From: Nitrospira sp.
Lineage (GTDB): Bacteria > Nitrospirota > Nitrospiria > Nitrospirales > Nitrospiraceae
DNA: 64,000 nucleotides
Assembly (NCBI GenBank): GCA_018242725.1
Contig: JAFEBI010000011.1
Span: forward strand, 124,001-188,000
Direction of reading: 5' to 3'
Shown: positions 16,720 to 25,075 of the stretch, piece by piece
Numbering within the stretch: position 1 is the first letter of the stretch
Layout of the letters: each line of letters opens with the position of its first letter
Program-made: the position numbers and the translations under genes
The notes under the pieces: model-generated
The model's database searches: none
The model's input: the letters and a program-made list of their open reading frames with translations, nothing else
What the model was told of the DNA's origin: nothing

Positions 16720-19137
16720 ATGAGCCAAACATTATTCGATCAAGCCATGCACGCGTTGGAGTGGCCGCGTATGCTCAAGTTCCTCGCCCTCCAAGCGCAG
16801 TCATCGATTGGACGTTCTCGATGTCAAGCACTGTCGCTGGCAAGCGAGCTGACGGATGCTCGTCACCGTCAACAAGAAACAAGTGAAATGGTCGCTTGGC
16901 TCGAAGAAAGTGATCCGATTCCGTCGTTAGGCTTTCCCGATATTCGTGAGCCATTGAGTCGGGCATCCAAGGGTGGTGTGCTTGAGGCCGGCGAACTGCG
17001 GGATTGTGCCATCGTGCTGGCCATGATGGCTGAGCTGGAACGCTATGCAGAATTTCACAAGGGCGAGACTCAACGGCTCGCGCAGGTCTTGGAGCCGCTT
17101 CGTGCCACGAAGGCGCTGCAAGGAGTGGTGTGGGCGATCGAGGCGGCTATCCATCCGGATGGGGGGATGAAAGAGACGGCCTCGCCGGAGTTGCGCCGTC
17201 TGACGCATCATGCTCAGAGCTTGAAGCAAGACATGCGGGATCATCTCGAACGGATTCTCCATTCGCGGCGATATGAAGAGGTGCTGCAGGAGTCGTATTT
17301 TGCTCAGCGAGAAGGGCGCTATGTTGTGCCGGTCAAGGCGGACATGAGAGGGAGAATTCCCGGGATCGTTCACGATGTGTCTGCGAGCGGAGCGACCGTC
17401 TTTCTTGAGCCACGGGAGTTGGTCGAATTGAACAATTCCATCAAGGTGGCGGATGTGGAGATTGAACGGGAGATACAGCGTATCTTGCGGGAGTTGAGTG
17501 CCGTCGTCGCCTCCAAGGGAGAGGTGATCAACCAGGGGTTGGAGGTGTTAGTGCAGTGCGATGTCATCAAGGCTAGGGCCGAGATGAGTCGTCGGCTGAA
17601 ATGTCACCCTGTAATCTTGAATGAGTCCGGTCGCGTCATCCTCAAACAGGCTCGGCATCCGCTCTTGCTGCTTGCAAAGGATCAGGTCGTCGCCAACGAT
17701 ATCGACATGGACGAAACGGTTCGTGTACTGGTGATCTCTGGACCGAACACGGGTGGGAAGACCGTCACGCTCAAGATCGTCGGGCTCTTTGCCCTCATGG
17801 TTCGCGCCGGGCTGCATCTTCCCTGTGCGCCGGAGTCGGAGATGGCCATTTTTACCGATCTCTATGCCGATATTGGTGATGCCCAAGACCTGAGTCGCGA
17901 TCTCTCCAGCTTCTCGGCGCATATGACGCAGATGATCCGGCTCCTCTCTGAACGTGCCGCCTGTTCGACGACCGAAGTTGCCGCTCCACCACGTTCGTTG
18001 GTGCTGCTTGATGAGCCGGTGACCTCGACAGATCCTCAAGAAGGGGCTGCACTCGCGGAAGCGCTGCTCTGTCGTTTGGCGGAACTCAATATGAAAGTCG
18101 TGGCGACAACGCATTATGGGGCGCTCAAAGAGCTTGCACAAACGACTCCTGGTTTTGGGAACGCCAGTGTTGAATTTGATGTTGAACAGTTGGCGCCGAC
18201 CTATCGATTGTTCATGGGCATTCCAGGTGGCTCGTCGGCGCTTGAGATCGCCGGGCGCCTCGGCATGGATGAGCGTCTGGTGAATGAGGCGAGGAAACGC
18301 TTGCATCGCCAGAACCAACGGCTCGATGAATTGATGGCGGATTTGCAACGCAAACAGCGCCAGCTTGCCGATGATCGGGAACAGACCCAGCGAGCCAGGC
18401 AAGAAGCTGAACAAGCGGCTCGCGAGGCTCAGGCGTTGAGAGTCCAACTAGAAGCTGCGGAGCAGGAAGCTCGACGGGGGCTCAAGAAAAAACTCGGCGA
18501 GCAGTTTCAACGAGCCCGAGCCGAAGTTCAAGCGACGGTCGACTCCCTGAAACGTGAACAGAAGCTCATCAAGGTGAAGGAGACGAAAGAGCGACTGCAT
18601 GAATTAGAGACGAAGACCAGGCGGGAGCTTGCACCGCCGAGTGAGCCGATTCCGATCGAACGGCTTGCCGTCGGCGATACCGTGGAAATCGGAGGTCTGG
18701 GCATGACAGGAACTTTGCTGGAGATCCCACAAGGAAAGAAACGTGTCCGTGTCAAAGTCGGAGAAGGAGAGATCTTAGCCACCGTCTCGAACCTCGTTGG
18801 GATCGCCAGTGAGCCTCACTTGGGGCCGCCTCAACCAACTGCCGCAGCATCCTCCCTTCATCGGCGTCCGACAGATACCGGACTAGGGTTGGATGAGCAG
18901 ACCGTCGTGGATGTACGAGGTCAGGCGGCGGATGAGGCGCTGGATCAGGTCGTGGCGGCGTTGGATCGGGCGACGCTGGATGGCGCGCCGTTTCTTCGTG
19001 TCATTCATGGCCATGGCACCGGCCGACTGAAATCCGCCTTGCGCGAATATTTAAAGGTCTCACCTTATGTTGCAGAGTTCCGTCCGGGTGATCGAGCCGA
19101 AGGCGGCGATGGGGTGACGGTGGCGAAACTGCGATAG
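16720..19137 (+). CDS. mutS2: Endonuclease MutS2
   Basis: An 805-residue MutS2. It has the MutS clamp/lever region without the mismatch-recognition domain, a Walker A SGPNTGGKTVTLK (about 342-354), coiled coil (530-650), and a C-terminal Smr nuclease domain (about 725-805) with VVDVRGQAADEAL and VIHGHGTGRLK. MutS2 proteins suppress recombination or rescue collided ribosomes, depending on species. The Walker B stretch reads LVLLDEPVTSTDPQEG, whereas the usual form is LLDELGAGTDPxEG; the catalytic Asp-Glu pair remains but the following four residues differ, and about ten extra residues precede it. The ATG giving MSQTLF is chosen because the upstream frame extension has no similarity and is Cys-rich. 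Confidence 0.93.
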   Translation: MSQTLFDQAMHALEWPRMLKFLALQAQSSIGRSRCQALSLASELTDARHRQQETSEMVAWLEESDPIPSLGFPDIREPLSRASKGGVLEAGELRDCAIVLAMMAELERYAEFHKGETQRLAQVLEPLRATKALQGVVWAIEAAIHPDGGMKETASPELRRLTHHAQSLKQDMRDHLERILHSRRYEEVLQESYFAQREGRYVVPVKADMRGRIPGIVHDVSASGATVFLEPRELVELNNSIKVADVEIEREIQRILRELSAVVASKGEVINQGLEVLVQCDVIKARAEMSRRLKCHPVILNESGRVILKQARHPLLLLAKDQVVANDIDMDETVRVLVISGPNTGGKTVTLKIVGLFALMVRAGLHLPCAPESEMAIFTDLYADIGDAQDLSRDLSSFSAHMTQMIRLLSERAACSTTEVAAPPRSLVLLDEPVTSTDPQEGAALAEALLCRLAELNMKVVATTHYGALKELAQTTPGFGNASVEFDVEQLAPTYRLFMGIPGGSSALEIAGRLGMDERLVNEARKRLHRQNQRLDELMADLQRKQRQLADDREQTQRARQEAEQAAREAQALRVQLEAAEQEARRGLKKKLGEQFQRARAEVQATVDSLKREQKLIKVKETKERLHELETKTRRELAPPSEPIPIERLAVGDTVEIGGLGMTGTLLEIPQGKKRVRVKVGEGEILATVSNLVGIASEPHLGPPQPTAAASSLHRRPTDTGLGLDEQTVVDVRGQAADEALDQVVAALDRATLDGAPFLRVIHGHGTGRLKSALREYLKVSPYVAEFRPGDRAEGGDGVTVAKLR

Positions 19138-19288
19138 GCGATAACATGGTCTGAGTTGGTAATATGCCCCTTCTCTCTGTACGGATCAGTTCTACTCTTC
19201 ATTGCCGTAACGGTAACATTGAAGGATGGACTCATGTGTAATGCGGGGGTCTGTTAGACGAGGAAGTATCAAGCTATTGTGGCGATGG

Positions 19289-20626
19289 CTATTGCAGATG
19301 ATGTTTCGCCATCCGGTAGCGCAGGGTGTTCCTGGTTATTTTAAGGAGGCGACTGGCTTCTGAGACATTGCCCGATGTCTTTTGGAGTGCCTCTTCGAGC
19401 AACTTCTTTTCCATCTCCTGAAATGATAGTCCGAAGGCTAACAGCGATGGCCTGAGTTCAGGACCATGGGCGCCGGCTGTCTGATGACTGTTCACGGATG
19501 TTGGAAGGTGCTGTGGTTGGATCACCTCTTCTTTACAGGTAATCGTGAGCCACTCGACAACATTGTGTAGTTCTCGGACATTGCCGGGCCATGTATGGCC
19601 TCTGAGGACCGAGAGTGCGGATGGAGCAATGGCTTTTACACGGGAACCGCGTTCCTTTCTGGCTCGCTCTAAGAAAATCAAGAGAATGGGCTCGATATCC
19701 TCAGGGCGCTCTCGGAGCGGTGCAATGCGGAGCTGATAGACGTTCAATCGATAATACAGGTCAAGGCGGAAACGGCCGGCTTTGATGTGGGCGAGCAGGT
19801 CTTCGTTGGTTGCGGCGAGAATTCGGATATTGACTTTGTGGCTCTGGGTATCGCCGAGAGGATCAACGGTGCGATTCTCCAAGACACGGAGTAGCTTGGC
19901 CTGAGCGATCGGGCTCATTTCTCCGATTTCGTCGAGAAAGAGCGTGCCGCCCTCCGCCATTTGAAATCGTCCAGGTTTGGCCCGCTTCGCGTCGGTAAAC
20001 GCGCCCGGTTCATAGCCGAACAGCTCCGCTTCTAAGAGATGCTCCGGGATCCCGGCGCAATTCAGAGCGACCAGCGGGCCATGGGCCCTGAGGCTGGAGT
20101 GGTGGATGGCCTCTGCGAACAATTCTTTTCCGGTTCCGCTTTCTCCCGTGATGAGGACGGTCGCATCGGTTACGGCGACTTCTTTGGCCAGGTGCTTCAT
20201 CAAGTTCATCTGAGGGGAGATGCTGACAATGGACGCAAATGGATCTCGCAGGGCAGTGGACGTCACGAGAGGAGATTGTTTGAGGATACGTCTGATCGTA
20301 GCCTGTAGGTCAGTCTGGGAAAAGGGCTTTGTCAGGTAATCCGCTGCACCAGCTCGCATAATGTCGACGGCGTCTTTCACGGAATGACGGTCTCCAATGA
20401 CCAGTACAGGGGGAGCCGAGGCGAGCTGACCGGCATATTCGAAGAGCGGCGCAAGAGTCAGGAAAGTTCCTTCGCTGATCACCAGCAGGGGAGAACTCTC
20501 GGACCAATGTGCAAGTCCCTCCGCGACAGTTGTGACTGATTGAATGCTGAGCTGTGGTACGGCAGCTTCGACGAGCTGCCTGAGTTGGGGATCCTTCGAG
20601 ATGAGAAGAACTATCTGAAGGTTCAT
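19289..20626 (-). CDS. Sigma54-dependent regulator with atypical receiver
   Basis: A 445-residue NtrC-type protein. The N-terminal receiver-like domain (1-115) keeps the C-terminal Lys block (YLTKPFS) but the strand that should end in the phosphorylated Asp reads LLVISEGTF, with Glu, and the acidic pocket is reduced (ISKDPQ). The AAA+ domain (about 125-365) has Walker A GESGTGKE, Walker B GGTLFLDEIGEM and a GAFTDA loop instead of the common GAFTGA. The C-terminal Fis-type HTH ends TRNTLRYRMAKH. The start at MNLQIVLL has an AAGGA site; a start 39 bp earlier is possible. No histidine kinase is adjacent, so it may work without phosphorylation, activating sigma54 promoters. Confidence 0.88.
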   Translation of the reverse strand: MNLQIVLLISKDPQLRQLVEAAVPQLSIQSVTTVAEGLAHWSESSPLLVISEGTFLTLAPLFEYAGQLASAPPVLVIGDRHSVKDAVDIMRAGAADYLTKPFSQTDLQATIRRILKQSPLVTSTALRDPFASIVSISPQMNLMKHLAKEVAVTDATVLITGESGTGKELFAEAIHHSSLRAHGPLVALNCAGIPEHLLEAELFGYEPGAFTDAKRAKPGRFQMAEGGTLFLDEIGEMSPIAQAKLLRVLENRTVDPLGDTQSHKVNIRILAATNEDLLAHIKAGRFRLDLYYRLNVYQLRIAPLRERPEDIEPILLIFLERARKERGSRVKAIAPSALSVLRGHTWPGNVRELHNVVEWLTITCKEEVIQPQHLPTSVNSHQTAGAHGPELRPSLLAFGLSFQEMEKKLLEEALQKTSGNVSEASRLLKITRNTLRYRMAKHHLQ

Positions 20627-20835
20627 CGGAGCGGTCCTTGGTCTCGCTTCCTCTGGAACCATCAAAACCTAGTGTATAGCGTACACCTCTTTCGATGAAG
20701 AAAAAAAGGGGAAAGCGAGATGGGCATTTAGCCGGACAGCAACGAGGAGTTTGTTATCTGGGAGACTGTCTGGTGTGGAGAACAGCTTCAATGTGAGGAA
20801 ATAACGGAGGGGTTCATCGAGGCGAGGAAACAGCA

Positions 20836-20868
20836 CGAGCTGTAGGTCGAACAGGTCGACCTACAGCT
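20836..20868 (-). terminator. Terminator hairpin after cytochrome c gene
   Basis: A 14-bp perfect inverted repeat (GAGCTGTAGGTCGA with its complement, 20836-20849 and 20855-20868) around a 5-nt loop, 16 bp downstream of the cytochrome c stop. A short GTTT follows on the minus strand instead of a strong T run. Confidence 0.65.
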
Positions 20869-20884
20869 CCATGCCAAACAGCCG

Positions 20885-21343
20885 TTATTCCTTGTCCTTG
20901 CAGAAGCTCCGCTCATAGGCAATGATCGTCCAGGCTTCTTCCTCGGTGATGACATTACCCTTGAGTAGGGCAGGCATGCCGGTACCAGGGCTTCCGTTCT
21001 TTATGACCCAGAACAGTTCCCCATCGTTTCGTTTTTTGTGAAATTTGCAATTCGTAAGGTTTCTCGGGCCAGGTGTGAGCAACATTCCCCCCGCGCCATC
21101 ACCTTCGCCGCTTTGACCATGACAATTTGCGCAGGTGCCCTTGCCTTCATAGAGATCCTTGCCCTTGGCGAGAACGTCAGGAGTCACGGTGATCGGGCTC
21201 TTCAGTTTTCGTGCTTCCCCACGTTCAGCATCCGGAACGCGCGGCTTCAGAGGGTCGGACTCGGGGCCGGACCATCCTGCCGTACTCCACATGGCAACGG
21301 CGATGAAACTACACAACGTCACAATCAAACGCTTCCCTCTCAT
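20885..21343 (-). CDS. Exported single-haem c-type cytochrome
   Basis: A 152-residue protein with a signal peptide (hydrophobic 5-22, cleaved near WSG) and one haem-binding motif CANCH (about residue 92). The likely axial Met lies in GTGMPAL, followed by the typical C-terminal helix EEEAWTIIAYERSFC. This is a class I cytochrome c working in the periplasm as an electron carrier. The partner is unknown; the nearest redox enzyme on the same strand is NirK, 1 kb upstream, but terminators separate them. A second cytochrome of similar size is at 61942-62403. A Cys six residues from the C-terminus is unusual. Confidence 0.9.
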   Translation of the reverse strand: MRGKRLIVTLCSFIAVAMWSTAGWSGPESDPLKPRVPDAERGEARKLKSPITVTPDVLAKGKDLYEGKGTCANCHGQSGEGDGAGGMLLTPGPRNLTNCKFHKKRNDGELFWVIKNGSPGTGMPALLKGNVITEEEAWTIIAYERSFCKDKE

Positions 21344-21527
21344 GGTTCCTCCTTGGTGATACCACTGAATGTTACAGCTACATGACTGCTCGCGCCGCCT
21401 GGTAAGGGACGCACGAAAATCGGTACATCATAACACGACCATACCCTCAGTGGCAGTGCCCATATCTCGGAGAAATTTGTTGGGGCGGAGATCGGAAAGG
21501 TGTGGATCTACCAACCTGAGAGACCGC

Positions 21528-21557
21528 GTCAGCCAGAACCAGAAGGTCCTGGCTGAC
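21528..21557 (-). terminator. Hairpin downstream of the nirK-globin pair
   Basis: GTCAGCCAG (21528-21536) pairs perfectly with CTGGCTGAC (21549-21557), and ACC/GGT inside the loop can extend the stem across one mismatch. It lies about 50 bp after the globin stop, as expected for a 3'-end structure. No T run follows. Confidence 0.55.
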
Positions 21558-21604
21558 GGGAAACATTACCGTAGACCAGCGCTAATGGTGAGCACTGTCA
21601 GTCG

Positions 21605-22048
21605 TTACTTGGCTTCGACAATGTCACTCTTCATCGGTCCAAGGATGGCCAAAAGCTCGCCCTTTTCCTTGGCTGGCACGTTGAAGGTATCCAATGCGCT
21701 GACCAAGTCCTCCACGAGCGCGCCAAATGCCGCGTCGGTGACCTTCATGCCCTTGTGCGTGGTTTTCATATCCCGACCGGAGTAGCTGCAGGGGCCACCG
21801 GTCGCCATGCAGACCTGTTCGACTAAGAGCTTATTCAGCTTCTTGAGGTCGGTAGTTGCAAAATAACCATTGATCCGCTTGTCACCGCCCACGTTGCCGA
21901 TAAACTTGGTGACGACGGCTTGAATCGCGCCCTGTCCGCCGAGCCGCTCATAGAGCGACGCATCTGCGGCGAAGGACGTGGCGCTGCTCATCGTCCAAGC
22001 AGCCGCGACGGCAACGACCATACCCATAATCTTCTTGCTCAACGACAT
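21605..22048 (-). CDS. Exported group 1 truncated haemoglobin
   Basis: A 147-residue protein with a clear Sec signal peptide (1-27, cleaved after SFA) followed by a 120-residue truncated globin: SLYERLGGQGAIQAVVTKF at the N-terminus, the proximal haem His in TTHKGMKVTD, and ALVEDLVSALD. Group 1 truncated globins bind O2 or NO and often detoxify NO. A secreted form is uncommon. It lies about 60 bp downstream of nirK, whose product makes NO in the same compartment, so NO handling is the natural guess. The CysxxxxxxxxCys pair (VCMATGGPC) in the E-F region is unusual and could form a disulfide. Confidence 0.9.
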   Translation of the reverse strand: MSLSKKIMGMVVAVAAAWTMSSATSFAADASLYERLGGQGAIQAVVTKFIGNVGGDKRINGYFATTDLKKLNKLLVEQVCMATGGPCSYSGRDMKTTHKGMKVTDAAFGALVEDLVSALDTFNVPAKEKGELLAILGPMKSDIVEAK

Positions 22049-22109
22049 ATTATCTACTCCTTTGTATAAGAATGAATTGACTGTGAAATCTCCGTATCCC
22101 GCTCATTCA

Positions 22110-23063
22110 TTACGGGTTCCAGGGAGTGTTGGGCATCAACTGACCCTTGTAGTCCTTGGGATTCTGGTTGGCGATCACCACTGCGATCGCGCCGCGCAGC
22201 GCGCCCGTCAATGAGTGGGTCACCACCGGATAGGCTCCTGGGTTATCCGCGATCATGTCAAACGTGGCAGCGCTGCCTGGACCGACCACATAGGTCTGGA
22301 CCCCCGTGAACTTGTTCGCCGGGTTGCCGCTCTCATAGACATTGTCCCAGATTTCGGCGATCGGATGGAGCGCAGAAAACTCGTTCGGGCCGGCATTCAC
22401 GAAATAGATGCGTACCCGTTCACCAACCTTGACTTCCAGTGGCTCTCCACCCGGGAAGAATGGGTGGTATTTGAAGATCCCGCCATTGAAAATCGTATTG
22501 TCCCACTTCCGATCAAACATCGCCTGCACGTTGTCCGGGTTCTTCCAGAACTCGGATTGGACCAGGACGAATTCACGATCGGCTTTTGGCCACGCACTGG
22601 CATCCTTCGGATCTACGATGATGGCACCGAACATGCCACGGGCCACGTGTTGGATCATGGGGCTGGCGCCGCAGTGATAGAAAAACACACCGGGCTTCTT
22701 CGCCACGAAGGAGTACTTGTGTGTTTCGCCCGCCGAGACGGTCTTGTGGTAGTTCTTTAAGAAATCGAGTTCCGCCGCATGAAAGTCCATCGAGTGCGGG
22801 AAGGAGTTATTCTTGTCGCCGATCAGGGTGAAGTTCACCGTGTCGCCTTCGGTGACTCGCACGACCGGGCCGGGCATCTGGCCGTTGAACGTCCAAGCCT
22901 TGTATTTCGTCCCGTTGCCGTCAACGACGATTTCCGTTTCCATCGCGGTGAATGTGACCTCATGGACCTTGGCCCCTGCGGACCCTGGCATCGTGATACA
23001 CCCGCTGGCTCCCAGTAGGACGGCAAGTCCTAGAGTGGATGCGAGCAAACGAAACCTCTGCAT
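22110..23063 (-). CDS. nirK: Copper-containing nitrite reductase, lipoprotein
   Basis: A 317-residue two-domain cupredoxin that reduces nitrite to NO. A lipobox GASGC (Cys22) predicts a lipid anchor. All copper ligands are visible: type 1 copper His90, Cys131, His139, Met144; type 2 copper His95, His130 and His282. The catalytic Asp93 (in HSMDFH) and second-sphere His232 (ALHPIAEIW) are present. This makes an active enzyme likely. A strong RBS (GGGAGG) precedes the ATG. Nitrospira genomes commonly carry NirK, but its physiological role in nitrite oxidisers is debated. The exported globin gene follows in the same direction. Multicopper oxidases of two-domain type are the alternative, but the Asp/His catalytic pair favours nitrite reductase. 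Confidence 0.93.
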   Translation of the reverse strand: MQRFRLLASTLGLAVLLGASGCITMPGSAGAKVHEVTFTAMETEIVVDGNGTKYKAWTFNGQMPGPVVRVTEGDTVNFTLIGDKNNSFPHSMDFHAAELDFLKNYHKTVSAGETHKYSFVAKKPGVFFYHCGASPMIQHVARGMFGAIIVDPKDASAWPKADREFVLVQSEFWKNPDNVQAMFDRKWDNTIFNGGIFKYHPFFPGGEPLEVKVGERVRIYFVNAGPNEFSALHPIAEIWDNVYESGNPANKFTGVQTYVVGPGSAATFDMIADNPGAYPVVTHSLTGALRGAIAVVIANQNPKDYKGQLMPNTPWNP

Positions 23064-23589
23064 AATAGCCTCCCTTTAGTTTGGTTTTATGGCACAGAAA
23101 GCGATGCAGCGAGCGAGCACGGTCAATTGAGTCCCCTCCCACCCCCTCGTCGAGCAGTCGCCGGATCAACTATCTATCAAATTCTGAGGGAAAAGTACAA
23201 CACATATAGTGCCTTCTGGCTTCCCATGAAGTCTCTCTGCTCATTGATTATGGCGCACCTGACTTGTCGAGAGCCTGACCTTCCAAGCGACATCCTTCTT
23301 TAAACCACGTAAAATAATTAGTGGGACAGCATGGCTCTGTGACATTCGTTCTATCCATCACATGGAAAAACAACGATCTTTCAAATCATTTACTGAGCTG
23401 CCGCTTGGACGTATCGATGTTGATCGTTGAAGAGAGAAAAGGGGGGGGGAATCTAAAGAGATACACCCTGTATCTAATTCGATTCATGTCCTAACTTTTT
23501 TCTGGAGCATCGATTAGACTGGCCGACTGGACCAAGATTTTGTGAAAGTTTGAGTGGTAATTGAACCTGCATATAGCAATCTGAGTTTA
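23064..23589 (-). promoter_or_regulatory. Long upstream region of nirK
   Basis: About 525 bp without a convincing gene lie between queG and nirK. On the minus strand TTGAT occurs twice, 11 bp apart (23165-23169 and 23176-23180 as ATCAA on the plus strand), one helical turn. A weak -35/-10 pair TTGTAC and TAGATA overlaps the first copy. A run of nine G (23441-23449, plus strand) is further up. No full FNR-type TTGAT-N4-ATCAA palindrome was found. Likely the nirK control region; the exact promoter is not settled. Confidence 0.35.
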
Positions 23590-24594
23590 TCAACGGGTCT
23601 TATTTTTCTGTACGATGGCGATATTTCGTTGCAACCCATGGATCTTGGCCCTACGAATCGGACTCTGTCGAAACAAGGTGACGAAGCTCTGTTCATCGAG
23701 TTGAGACAGTCCATCTAGACTCGGCGCGAGGCTGACCGGAGAAGGTTGGAACGTGGCCTCGTGGGTCGGTTCAGCGCGCAAATTAAACGGACAGACATCA
23801 AGGCAGTCGTCACACCCAAAAATTTTGTTTCCCATACCATGCTGGAGATCCGGGGAAATCCTATCTTGCTCGCCGCGCAGCTCGATCGTGAGATAGGAAA
23901 TACAGCGAGTGGCATCGACGATGTATGGTTCGGTGATGGCACCAGTCGGGCAGGCTTGGATACAGAGGGTGCAGCTCCCGCACAGATCCGTGGCAGGTTC
24001 GTCCGGCGTGAGTGCCAACGTGGTCAGAATTTCTCCCAACAGGAGCCACGAGCCATGGTCCGCTGATACGAGATTCGAATGTTTCCCGATCCATCCCAGA
24101 CCGGCCCGTTCCGCCCAGGCCTTTTCCATAATCGGCCCGGTATCCACGTACGACCGCAGGCCCGCCTCGGGCACCAGAGTGGAAATTCGTTGCTCCAGCT
24201 GTTTGAGTTTCTTGCTGACAACCTTGTGGTAGTCCTGCCCCCAGGCATACCGCGCGATGCGGCCATAGCCGGGCTGTTCGTTCGCACGGTGTTCGGTGAG
24301 GTATGTCATGCCGACGGAGATGACCGATCGGCAACCAGGAAGGACCCGGCGGGGATCGGCACGCTTCTCCGGTGTCCGTGCCAACCAGTCCATGGTCCCG
24401 TGATGGTTTCGGTGAAGCCATTCGGTCAGGCGGTCGAAGAGGCGCTGGATGAACGGAGTACGAGTCTGATGTTGATCGAGGGGCTGTCCATCGTGAGAAA
24501 CGGGTAACTCGTAATCTTCAGCTACAGGCGCGATCCCAACCGCATCGAATCCCAAGGCACGTGCTTCTTGTTTAATGACCTCTGCGAGAGACAT
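23590..24594 (-). CDS. queG: Epoxyqueuosine reductase
   Basis: QueG performs the last step of queuosine synthesis, reducing epoxyqueuosine in tRNA with a cobalamin cofactor and two [4Fe-4S] clusters. The 334-residue chain has the N-terminal DUF1730-like part (YGRIARYAWGQDYHKV), YVDTGPIMEKAWAERAGLGWIGKH, and the two cluster motifs CGSCTLCIQACP and CDDCLDVCPF. The start fits MSLAEVIKQEARALGFD. It lies 14 bp after a small exported Cys-rich protein. The C-terminus is short, without the HEAT extension of some homologues. Confidence 0.95.
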   Translation of the reverse strand: MSLAEVIKQEARALGFDAVGIAPVAEDYELPVSHDGQPLDQHQTRTPFIQRLFDRLTEWLHRNHHGTMDWLARTPEKRADPRRVLPGCRSVISVGMTYLTEHRANEQPGYGRIARYAWGQDYHKVVSKKLKQLEQRISTLVPEAGLRSYVDTGPIMEKAWAERAGLGWIGKHSNLVSADHGSWLLLGEILTTLALTPDEPATDLCGSCTLCIQACPTGAITEPYIVDATRCISYLTIELRGEQDRISPDLQHGMGNKIFGCDDCLDVCPFNLRAEPTHEATFQPSPVSLAPSLDGLSQLDEQSFVTLFRQSPIRRAKIHGLQRNIAIVQKNKTR

Positions 24595-24608
24595 GAGAGA
24601 CTCATCAC

Positions 24609-24980
24609 TTACGGTCGAGCGGAACAGTCAAATCGCACACTGAAGTGGGCTGAGCAGCGGATTGATCGACAGGGAGTGCAGGAACCGGTAATCTTGGTTT
24701 TCCAATCTGTTTCCTTCTCATCAAAACGACATTGCACACGCCCGCCTTTTGAGACCGTGGTCCAGGGTTGTTTGGTACCTGGGATCGAGGCAACCACGCA
24801 GCCTTGGGGAAAAGGAACACGGCAGGGGGTTCCTGTCTCTCCTTGTTCCATGGCAAAGCTGCACGACAACTCGGTCGTTGCTCCGGTGTCCTCTACTTCT
24901 TGAGCAGGAGCGTCAGAAGCAGCCGGCAGCATCAGCAGAAAAACAGAACATAACAAGAATGAGCCGTGTCTTACTCGCAT
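24609..24980 (-). CDS. Small exported Cys-containing protein, unknown
   Basis: A 123-residue protein whose ATG at MRVRHGSF opens a good signal peptide (LLCSVFLLMLPAASDAPAQ). The mature part has at least seven Cys, including CTPCRSIRC, CSF and PFPQGCVV, suggesting disulfides. A longer frame upstream adds 13 residues without reason. No family is recognised. The gene is 14 bp upstream of queG and may be co-transcribed, though a functional tie is not evident. It is divergent from the DGQHR gene, about 95 bp away. Confidence 0.7.
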   Translation of the reverse strand: MRVRHGSFLLCSVFLLMLPAASDAPAQEVEDTGATTELSCSFAMEQGETGTPCRVPFPQGCVVASIPGTKQPWTTVSKGGRVQCRFDEKETDWKTKITGSCTPCRSIRCSAHFSVRFDCSARP

Positions 24981-25075
24981 GGCCCACGATGCTAGCACAG
25001 TCCTTTGTCTTGCGGCCATGTGGGGCTGCGCGTAGAATCGCTCCGTACGCTTCTATTCTAACCAATGGAGGCATC

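Noticed and set aside
17548-18447. Open frame of 299 codons opposite mutS2
   Set aside because: Antisense to the Walker A/B part of mutS2; composition is typical of a shadow frame.
23362-23430. Plus-strand 22-codon frame MEKQRSFKSFTELPLGRIDV in the nirK upstream region
   Set aside because: No RBS and no known family; could be a leader peptide but on the wrong strand for nirK.
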